Below are positions 32,795-38,318 of a DNA stretch of 64,000 bases, piece by piece. The notes below the pieces were generated by a model. It had not been told where the DNA came from and ran no database searches. It saw only the letters and a program-made list of their open reading frames with translations. The position numbers were made by a program, and so were the translations under genes. Source of the stretch: CADCVT01 sp036389155 (GTDB taxonomy: Bacteria > Actinomycetota > Thermoleophilia > Solirubrobacterales > Solirubrobacteraceae); the NCBI GenBank assembly GCA_036389155.1, contig DASVQN010000020.1, positions 1 to 64,000 on the forward strand, in the 5' to 3' direction. The first letter of the stretch is position 1, and each line of letters opens with the position of its first letter.

Positions 32795-32897
32795 TCTGCC
32801 TGCAAACGTCCTTGACGGTGGACGCCTGCTCCTGTCAACTCAACCATGCGTCCATACGTGCCGATAACGGGGCAGACCCCGGACCAGGAACTCAAGG
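32795..32897. promoter_or_regulatory. divergent promoter with mirrored TTGAC boxes
   Basis: Between nfo and the HDOD-LuxR gene, TTGACG near 32812 on the plus strand faces TTGACA on the minus strand (GTCAA near 32837), about 20 bases apart. Both resemble -35 boxes of housekeeping promoters. The matching -10 boxes would lie within or beyond the opposite -35, so the two promoters would compete. No -10 is convincing by eye. Confidence 0.35.
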
Positions 32898-33986
32898 ATG
32901 TCAACGCCGCCTACCGCGATCCGCCAGAGCACGCCCCCCCAGAATGCCGTCGGTGCCCAGCGCCGGCACAACGAAGGCCACGGCCGCCGGCTGACCGCCG
33001 CCTTCGAGGCGCTGGAGGCGTTCCCCGCGCTGGCCGAGTCGCGTAACCGGCTCCTGCGCCTCGTCTCCCAGGAGCGGGTCTCCGCCGCCGAGGTCGTGGC
33101 CGCCGTCGAGTCCGACTGCGCCCTCGTCATCGCGGTGCTGCGCCTCGCCAACCAGGTCGAGGGCCGCTCGCGCGGTCGCGTCGAGAGCGTCGTCAAGAGC
33201 GTCGAGCTCCTGTCGCCCGAGGCCGTCCAGGCCCTCGCCTCCCGCGCCCGCACGTATGACTTCTTCGAGCGCTCGTCCGTCTGGGACGCCGCGCCCGAGC
33301 GCTTCCGCCTCCACGGCGTCGCGACGCAGCGTGCGGCCGATCGTCTCGCCACCGAGACCGGCTACGAGAACCGCGACCGCCTCATGGTCACGGCGCTGCT
33401 GCACGACATCGGCAAGCTCGTCCTGATGCACGCCTACCCGGGCTACCCCGGCCAGGTCCACCAGGGTGCCCGCACCCCGGAGGAGCGCATCCACCGCGAG
33501 CGCCGCGAGCTCGGCGTCGACCACGCGCTGGTCGGCGGCGTCCTCGCCCGCCGCTGGGGCCTGCCGAAGGGCGTCGCCTCCGTCATCGAGCGCCACCACG
33601 CCGACGACGTCACCGGCGAGGGCGCCTACGTCCGCCTCGCGGACATGCTCGCGCACTACTCGCAGGGCTCTGCCGTCTCGCCCACCGAGCTTCTCAAGAC
33701 CGCCCGGATCATCGGGATGGGGCCGGCGGAGCTGCGGAAGGTCATGTACGACCTGCCGTATCCGCAGACCGGCCGCCAGCGCTCGATCGACCCGTGCCCG
33801 CTGTCGTCGCGTGAGGTCGAGGTCCTCAAGCGGCTGGCCGAGGGCAAGGTCTACAAGCAGATCGCGCACGAGCTCTCGCTGTCGACGAGCACCGTCCGCA
33901 CCCACCTCCACAACATCTACGGCAAGCTCGGCGCCGTCGACCGCGCGCAGGCCGTGCTGCTCGCGACCGAGCGCGGCTGGCTGTAA
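32898..33986 (+). CDS. HDOD-domain protein fused to a LuxR-type DNA-binding domain
   Basis: 362 residues. Residues ~30-230 form an HDOD signalling domain ('ALEAFPALAESRNRLLRLVS', 'DCALVIAVLRLANQVEG', 'ALLHDIGKLVLMHAYPGYPG' and 'RWGLPKGVASVIERHH'), here with an HD pair kept in 'HDIGK'. The last ~65 residues are a complete LuxR/NarL helix-turn-helix ('LSSREVEVLKRLAEGKVYKQ', 'STSTVRTHLHNIYGKLG'). HDOD proteins act in signalling and stress control; coupling to a DNA-binding domain suggests a one-component transcription factor. The signal is unknown. It is transcribed away from nfo, and GNAT and Rrf2 genes follow. Confidence 0.88.
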   Translation: MSTPPTAIRQSTPPQNAVGAQRRHNEGHGRRLTAAFEALEAFPALAESRNRLLRLVSQERVSAAEVVAAVESDCALVIAVLRLANQVEGRSRGRVESVVKSVELLSPEAVQALASRARTYDFFERSSVWDAAPERFRLHGVATQRAADRLATETGYENRDRLMVTALLHDIGKLVLMHAYPGYPGQVHQGARTPEERIHRERRELGVDHALVGGVLARRWGLPKGVASVIERHHADDVTGEGAYVRLADMLAHYSQGSAVSPTELLKTARIIGMGPAELRKVMYDLPYPQTGRQRSIDPCPLSSREVEVLKRLAEGKVYKQIAHELSLSTSTVRTHLHNIYGKLGAVDRAQAVLLATERGWL

Positions 33987-34003
33987 GCCTTTCCGTCCCA
34001 CAC

Positions 34004-34537
34004 CTGTCCCGCGGGTCCATCGCCCTCCGCCCCTGGCGCGAGGGCGATGCTCGTTCTGCGGCCGATTGGGGGCTGGACGACGAGATCCTTCGGTGGACCT
34101 CCGTGCCGCCCGGGTACTCCGTGGAGCGCCGGCTGGAGTGGGTCGAGTTCACGACGCAGGCCGCGGCTTCCGGGCTGGGCGCGTACTTCGTGATCACCGA
34201 GGACGAGCACCTCGTCGGCGCCATCGACATCCGCCTCGTCGACCGCGAGGACCCGCGGATCGGCGAGCTCGGCTACCTCCTGACCGGTTCTGCCCGGGGC
34301 CGAGGAGTGATGACGACGGCGGTACGGGTGCTGCTCGACTGGTCGTTCGGAGAACCGCTCCGGCTCGAGCGCGTGCAGGCCCTGACGCACCCGGCGAACG
34401 CCGCTTCTTCTTCGGTGCTGGAGCGGGCCGGCTTCACCCGGGAGGGAGTGCTGCGCGCCTACCGCGAGGCCGCCGCCGGCGGGCGCGAGGACCGCGTGAT
34501 GTGGAGCCTGCTGTCCATAGACTGGCGCGGGCCGTGA
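34004..34537 (+). CDS. GNAT-family N-acetyltransferase
   Basis: A 177-residue acetyltransferase of the RimJ/RimL type. The first strand and helix are 'SIALRPWREGDARSAADWGL', the acetyl-CoA loop is 'GYLLTGSARGRGVMTTAVRV', and 'THPANAASSSVLERAGFTREG' is the closing motif. The first standard start in frame is GTG at 34103, which would delete the whole beta1-alpha1 unit. CTG at 34004, 17 bases after the upstream stop, is the only plausible initiator giving a complete domain. The stop overlaps the Rrf2 start as GTGA. Substrate unknown. Confidence 0.82.
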   Translation: MSRGSIALRPWREGDARSAADWGLDDEILRWTSVPPGYSVERRLEWVEFTTQAAASGLGAYFVITEDEHLVGAIDIRLVDREDPRIGELGYLLTGSARGRGVMTTAVRVLLDWSFGEPLRLERVQALTHPANAASSSVLERAGFTREGVLRAYREAAAGGREDRVMWSLLSIDWRGP

Positions 34538-34926
34538 TCTCGATCACCACAAAGTCCCCCTACGCCGTCCGCGCGCTCGCCGAGCTGGGGCGAGTGGGAG
34601 GAGTCGCGCCGGTCCCGATCGGAGAGCTCGCCCGCCGCCGCGACATCCCGGCCCAGTTCCTCGAACAGCTCTTCGCCGTCCTCCGCCGCGCCGGGATTCT
34701 CAAGTCCCAGAGGGGGGTGAAGGGCGGCTACTCCTTCGGCCGAGACCCCTCGACGATCAAGATCATCGAGATCGTCGAGCTCCTCGACGGCCCGGTAGGC
34801 CGGGACGCAGAGGGAGTCTTCGCCGATGCAGCCTCAGCGGCCCGAACGGTCCTAGAGACGACCACGATCGCCGACGTGATCGAGCGAGAGCGACGAGACG
34901 CCGGCGCGGCGATGTACTACATCTAG
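34534..34926 (+). CDS. Rrf2-family transcriptional regulator lacking cysteines
   Basis: 130 residues with the Rrf2 winged helix: 'SPYAVRALAELGRVG', 'VPIGELARRRDIPAQFLEQL', 'LRRAGILKSQRGVKGGYSFG'. The GTG start overlaps the GNAT stop. IscR and NsrR-type members coordinate an iron-sulfur cluster through three cysteines in the second half. This protein has no cysteine at all, so it cannot bind such a cluster that way. It may be closer to CymR-like members that sense by protein or ligand contact. The regulated genes are unknown. Confidence 0.88.
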   Translation: MISITTKSPYAVRALAELGRVGGVAPVPIGELARRRDIPAQFLEQLFAVLRRAGILKSQRGVKGGYSFGRDPSTIKIIEIVELLDGPVGRDAEGVFADAASAARTVLETTTIADVIERERRDAGAAMYYI

Positions 34927-34939
34927 CTCCGTCCCGGGG

Positions 34940-35146
34940 CTAGAGCCCGAGCTTGCCTCCGAGTCCGCCGAGGTTTCCGAGACCTCCGGAGAGCAGGTCC
35001 TTCGGGTCGAGGCCGAACTTCTCTAGGAGGCCGGCGTGCTTCTCGGGGTCGACCTGGTCCGGGAGCTCGCGGTCGGCCTCCTGGGCGCGGTCGCCTCCGA
35101 CGCGCTCGCGGATGAGCTCGATGATCTTGTCCTTGGGGATCTCCAT
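34940..35146 (-). CDS. small conserved actinobacterial protein
   Basis: 68 residues: a helical N-terminus ('PKDKIIELIRERVGGDRAQE'), then 'RELPDQVDPEKHAGLLEKFG' and 'LDPKDLLSGGLGNLGGLGGK'. This pattern (helix, 'LPDQVD', 'GLLEKFGLDPKDL', glycine tail) is one I associate with widespread uncharacterised small proteins of actinobacteria. No membrane segment or catalytic residue. It converges on the Rrf2 gene with a 13-base gap. Function unknown. Confidence 0.78.
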   Translation of the reverse strand: MEIPKDKIIELIRERVGGDRAQEADRELPDQVDPEKHAGLLEKFGLDPKDLLSGGLGNLGGLGGKLGL

Positions 35147-35207
35147 GGTCGTCTCCGTACCCGCGGGGGGTCGGAGGGGCGCGATCGGGGCGCGGCGGCG
35201 CTCGGCT

Positions 35208-35528
35208 TCAGGAGCGGGTGCGGCGGGGGGCCAGCGCTCGCGCCGGGATGCTGACGCGGACTTCGACTCGCGCCGGGCGGGTCGGTGCGCTGAGGGAGAG
35301 GAAGTCGCGGACCTTGGCGGTGTGGGCGCAGTACGGGCAGGCGATGCTGTCCGCCGGTGTCATCGGACCGTCGGGGGCGACGGGGGCGTCGCAGTCGGGG
35401 CAGGCGAGCGTTCCGGTGGCGAGGACGAAGGTCGTCGTCGCCGGGCGGATCTCGCTCGCTCCCGCGAGGCTCGTGATCGGCTCGGGGCGGAGGGGCTCGG
35501 AGCCGTCGATGCCTCGTTGGAGGGACAC
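35208..35528 (-). CDS. small zinc-ribbon protein
   Basis: About 106 residues from GTG at 35528; an ATG further upstream in frame would add about 14 residues but overlap the AraC gene start. Two CxxC pairs ('LACPDCDAPV' and 'SIACPYCAHTAKV') form an evident zinc ribbon near the middle, followed by a basic tail. It could be a nucleic-acid-binding or redox-linked small protein. Divergent from the AraC-family gene with only 24 bases between. Confidence 0.65.
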   Translation of the reverse strand: MSLQRGIDGSEPLRPEPITSLAGASEIRPATTTFVLATGTLACPDCDAPVAPDGPMTPADSIACPYCAHTAKVRDFLSLSAPTRPARVEVRVSIPARALAPRRTRS

Positions 35529-35552
35529 GCCTTCGAGTGTAGGGTCCGGCGC

Positions 35553-36254
35553 GTGAGCTATCGCGAGCATGCTCCTCCTCCTTCGCTCGCTCCCTGGCTC
35601 GCCTGTACGTGGGAGCGGGAAGGCGTTGGTGGCGCGCCCGTGCGCGTGGTTCCGGACGGGTGCATCGACGTCGTTTGGACGGAGGGTGTCGGCGCGCGCG
35701 TCGTCGGCGCGAACTCGCGCGCGTTCGTGGTGCCGCTCCCGAACGGGACGCGGGTGGTCGGCGCTCGGATGCGGCCCGGCGCGGCTCCTGCGCTGCTCGG
35801 CGTGAGCGGTGAGGCGGTGCTCGACGCGACGCCGGCCGCCCACGAGGTGCTCGGGGACGATGGGCGGCGGCTGACGGAGCGGCTGGACGCGGACGACCAA
35901 CATCGCGTCGGCGTGCTGATCGAGGCGCTGGAAGGGTGGGCGAGAGCGCTCCCGGACCCGCTGGTGCAGGCCGCCGTGGTGCGCCTCGCGAAGCCGCGCA
36001 CGGGCGTCGTCGACGTCGCGCGCGATCTCGCGGTGAGCGAGCGGCAGCTGCGCCGCCGCGTGGCCTCGGCCGTGGGCTATGGCCCGAAGCGGCTGGCGCG
36101 CGTGCTCCGTCTTCAGCGCGCGCTCCATGCGGCGCGCGCCGGCGAAGAGCTGGCGCGGGTCGCGTTCGACGCCGGCTACGCCGACCAGGCGCACTTCACC
36201 AACGAGTGCTCCGACCTCGCGGGGGCGCCGCCCTCCGCGCTCGTCGCCGCGTGA
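35553..36254 (+). CDS. AraC-family transcriptional regulator
   Basis: 233 residues, GTG start. The N-terminal sensor ('LAPWLACTWEREG', 'VVPDGCIDVVWTEG', 'GARMRPGAAPALLGV') is the beta-barrel type common in actinobacterial AraC proteins (DUF6597-like). The C-terminal double helix-turn-helix includes 'VVDVARDLAVSERQLRRRVA' and 'VGYGPKRLARVLRLQRALHA' then 'RVAFDAGYADQAHFTNEC'. It is followed on the same strand by a VOC protein 55 bases on, a frequent AraC partner and possible target. Confidence 0.88.
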   Translation: MSYREHAPPPSLAPWLACTWEREGVGGAPVRVVPDGCIDVVWTEGVGARVVGANSRAFVVPLPNGTRVVGARMRPGAAPALLGVSGEAVLDATPAAHEVLGDDGRRLTERLDADDQHRVGVLIEALEGWARALPDPLVQAAVVRLAKPRTGVVDVARDLAVSERQLRRRVASAVGYGPKRLARVLRLQRALHAARAGEELARVAFDAGYADQAHFTNECSDLAGAPPSALVAA

Positions 36255-36309
36255 CACCGCGTCCGTTTTCTTCAAGACGCGGAGCGCCCGCCGGCGGGAT
36301 CATCCGCCC

Positions 36310-36708
36310 ATGCCTGACTTCCAGATGACCCTCGGCTGGGTGATCGTCTACGTCGACGATCCCGCCGCGACCGCCGCCTTCTACGACCGCGTCTTCGGCC
36401 TGAAGACCGAGTTCGTCGCGGGCGACGAATACGCGCAGATGGACACCGGCACGACGAAGCTCGGCTTCGCCTCCTACGCCGTCGGCGAGAAGAACTTCGA
36501 CGGCGGCGTGCGGCGGCCGGACGACGACGGGCAGCCGCCGAACGTCGAGCTCACGCTGGTGCACGAGGACGTCGACGGCGCGTACTCGCGCGCGCTCGAG
36601 GAGGGATGCACCGCGCTGGCGCCGCCGAAGGACGAGCCGCGAGGGCAGCGCGTCGCCTACGTCCGCGACCCCTTCGGGACCCTGCTGGAGCTCGCGACGC
36701 CGCTGTAG
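36310..36708 (+). CDS. VOC (glyoxalase/bleomycin-resistance fold) protein
   Basis: 132 residues with paired beta-alpha-beta-beta-beta units: 'VIVYVDDPAATAAFYDRVFG' opens the first and 'VAYVRDPFGTLLELATPL' closes the second, with the metal-binding Glu position retained in 'LLELA'. Members include glyoxalases, dioxygenases and antibiotic-binding proteins, and the specific role is not evident. It follows the AraC gene and could be its target. The ATG at 36310 is the natural family start. Confidence 0.85.
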   Translation: MPDFQMTLGWVIVYVDDPAATAAFYDRVFGLKTEFVAGDEYAQMDTGTTKLGFASYAVGEKNFDGGVRRPDDDGQPPNVELTLVHEDVDGAYSRALEEGCTALAPPKDEPRGQRVAYVRDPFGTLLELATPL

Positions 36709-36716
36709 AGGCGCCG

Positions 36717-36748
36717 CCCGCCGCACCCGGGGAAGAGGGCGCGGCGGG
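36717..36748. terminator. hairpin between convergent VOC and membrane-protein genes
   Basis: CCCGCCGC (36717-36724) pairs with GCGGCGGG (36741-36748) around a 16-base loop. It lies 9 bases after the VOC stop and 17 before the end of the leftward gene, so it can serve both. No T run is present. Confidence 0.4.
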
Positions 36749-36764
36749 CAACAACGCGGCGCGG

Positions 36765-37466
36765 CTACGCCGCGGCGGGGGCCGGCGCGGGCGTCGGGCG
36801 CGGGCCTCCGGTGCGGCCGGTGCCGACCACGATGAGCGCGACCGCGCCGGCCGCGAACAGCAGCGCGACCACAAGCGCGCCGAGGCCGAGGTCGTCGAGC
36901 CACGGCAGCTCGGCTGCGACGGCGACGTCGGCGGCCACGCCTCGCGACCCGTCGGCGTTCATCACGACGACCGACCAGTCGCCGTCGCGCACCTTCCACG
37001 TCACGTCCTGGGAGCCGGGGCCGGAAGCGGAGGCGTCCCAGATGGTCGACTCGCCGGGAGGCGTGGCCCGGCCGGCGCCGCCGTGCCGGTGGTAGCGGGC
37101 GCGGAACGGCTCGAAGTCGACGTCGGTGAGCGTCGTGTACTCGGCGCCTGAGAGGTAGCGGTGGACGTCGGCCGTCCGCGCCACGCCGACGAAGATGGGC
37201 GCGGCGCCGCGGTCGCCGTCGACCGTCAGCCGGACCTTGCCGAAGTGGTCGCCGACCCAGTCGGTCCCGTCGAGGTCCATGCTCTCGCTCACGAGCGCGG
37301 TCGAGCCCGACGCGAAGCGCTCGCTGTCGGTCTTCAGGTACCCGCTGTCGTCCTTGTGGCCGTCGACCACGAGCGCCGCTCCGCCGCCGACGGCGAGGAC
37401 GACCGCGATCACCGCCGCGACGGCGCCGGCGACGATCAGGGGAATGCGCTGCTTTCGTTCAGACAT
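36765..37466 (-). CDS. two-pass membrane protein with extracytoplasmic domain
   Basis: 233 residues. A basic start ('MSERKQR') precedes the first membrane helix ('IPLIVAGAVAAVIAVVLAVG'). About 140 residues are outside ('GYLKTDSERFASGSTALVSE', 'STIWDASASGPGSQDVTWKV', 'GDWSVVVMNADGSRGVAADV'). A second helix ('LGALVVALLFAAGAVALIVV') is followed by a short proline-rich tail. I recognise this plan in uncharacterised actinobacterial membrane proteins near LuxR regulators. It is the last gene of a four-gene leftward operon beginning at 38249 and overlaps the preceding gene by eight bases. Confidence 0.75.
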   Translation of the reverse strand: MSERKQRIPLIVAGAVAAVIAVVLAVGGGAALVVDGHKDDSGYLKTDSERFASGSTALVSESMDLDGTDWVGDHFGKVRLTVDGDRGAAPIFVGVARTADVHRYLSGAEYTTLTDVDFEPFRARYHRHGGAGRATPPGESTIWDASASGPGSQDVTWKVRDGDWSVVVMNADGSRGVAADVAVAAELPWLDDLGLGALVVALLFAAGAVALIVVGTGRTGGPRPTPAPAPAAA

Positions 37467-37863
37467 GCTGACTCCTTGCGCGGCGCAACAGCCGGCGGAC
37501 GAGGATGGGATGGATCAGACGGACAGGAAGGAAGTAGGCACGCCCGAGCAGTCCGTGGAACTCGACGGACGTGACGAGCGACAGCACGCCGTCGGCGCAG
37601 CGAAGCTGCGCCCGGAAGTCGAGGTGCCGGTCGTCGAGCCCGACCACGACCTCTCGAGCGCAAGCCGACAACACCGGGAACGCCCCGCGCGGCGCGTGCA
37701 GGCCGAACGGCGCGACGGCCGCGTTGCGCGCCCGCATCAGCAGCGACGGCCGCGCCGATGCGAACAGCGCCCGATGCCACTCCCGCGCGTCGGAGGAGGC
37801 GCCGGCCAGGAGTGCCACCGCGTGCGCGTCCGCGAAGTCGACGCGTCGAAGGGCGACGTCCAC
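37459..37863 (-). CDS. DUF2867-like protein
   Basis: 134 residues. It begins 'VDFADAHAVALLAGAS', passes through 'CADGVLSLVTSVEFHGLLGR' and ends 'AYFLPVRLIHPILVRRLLRR', the pattern of DUF2867 (SRPBCC-like) proteins, whose ends resemble a membrane-proximal helix. No enzyme activity is known. It sits in the operon controlled by the shared element at 38272-38318, between a 67-residue protein and the membrane protein. Confidence 0.7.
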   Translation of the reverse strand: MDVALRRVDFADAHAVALLAGASSDAREWHRALFASARPSLLMRARNAAVAPFGLHAPRGAFPVLSACAREVVVGLDDRHLDFRAQLRCADGVLSLVTSVEFHGLLGRAYFLPVRLIHPILVRRLLRRARSQHV

Positions 37864-37869
37864 GCGCGC

Positions 37870-38073
37870 TCACCCGACCTGCGGCCCGGACAGCTCGGCA
37901 CGAAGCGTCGCGATCTCGGTGACGGCGAGGCCGACGTAGGCCTCGCGCGCCGCGACGAGGTCGCCGTCGAGCTCGGCCATGTAGACGGCGTTCGCGCCGA
38001 GCCCGGCCTCGACGGCCTCCAGGCGCTCGGCGGACAGGCGGCGGACCTCCAGCTGCAGATCGGCGGCGCTCAT
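37870..38073 (-). CDS. small helical protein of the LuxR-linked operon
   Basis: 67 residues: 'LQLEVRRLSAERLEAVEAGL' then 'NAVYMAELDGDLVAAREAYV' and 'TEIATLRAELSGPQVG'. It is wholly helical with no cysteine or membrane segment. The ATG at 38073 overlaps the stop of the 59-residue gene (ATGA), and the next gene starts six bases later. I recall similar small proteins in other actinobacteria beside a partner like the 59-residue one, but have no function for it. Confidence 0.68.
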   Translation of the reverse strand: MSAADLQLEVRRLSAERLEAVEAGLGANAVYMAELDGDLVAAREAYVGLAVTEIATLRAELSGPQVG

Positions 38074-38249
38074 GACGCGAACCGGGGACGCAGCGCGGGC
38101 AGGATCGGGAGGCGCAGCTGGAGGCGGCGCGGGCGCCGGGCGGCACGGCGGGCGTCGTTGCGCTGCCCGCGCCAGGCGGCCAGCGTCTGGTCCGGACGAA
38201 GGTCGGACTGGACGTAGACGAAGGGCGTGGGGGAGACGGTGGAGAGCAT
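38070..38249 (-). CDS. small basic protein, first gene of the LuxR-linked operon
   Basis: 59 residues from ATG 38249. The first half ('FVYVQSDLRPDQTLAAWRGQ') is a recurring actinobacterial motif ('YV.SD......TL..WR'). The second half is Arg-rich ('RRAARRPRRLQLRLPILPAL'). GGGAGGG lies about eight bases upstream as ribosome site. An upstream ATG at 38285 would run into the conserved element and is not favoured. The start sits exactly 30 bases after the 25-bp core of that element. Confidence 0.7.
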   Translation of the reverse strand: MLSTVSPTPFVYVQSDLRPDQTLAAWRGQRNDARRAARRPRRLQLRLPILPALRPRFAS

Positions 38250-38271
38250 GGGTCGAACCCTCCCGCCGATC

Positions 38272-38318
38272 GGCCCCGTGAACATCGGGGACGCTCCCTG
38301 GACCTACCCCCTGAACCG
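38272..38318 (-). promoter_or_regulatory. shared LuxR-region element, copy A
   Basis: On the minus strand this copy contains the core at 38304-38280: GGTCCAGGGAGCGTCCCC followed by GATGTTC. GGGA-GCG-TCCC is an inverted repeat. A partial direct repeat GGTTCAGGGGG precedes it. It overlaps the end of the downstream luxR gene (stop 38304-38306), and the core ends 30 bases before the ATG at 38249. Copies B and C lie at 44081-44105 and 46412-46436. Confidence 0.75.
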
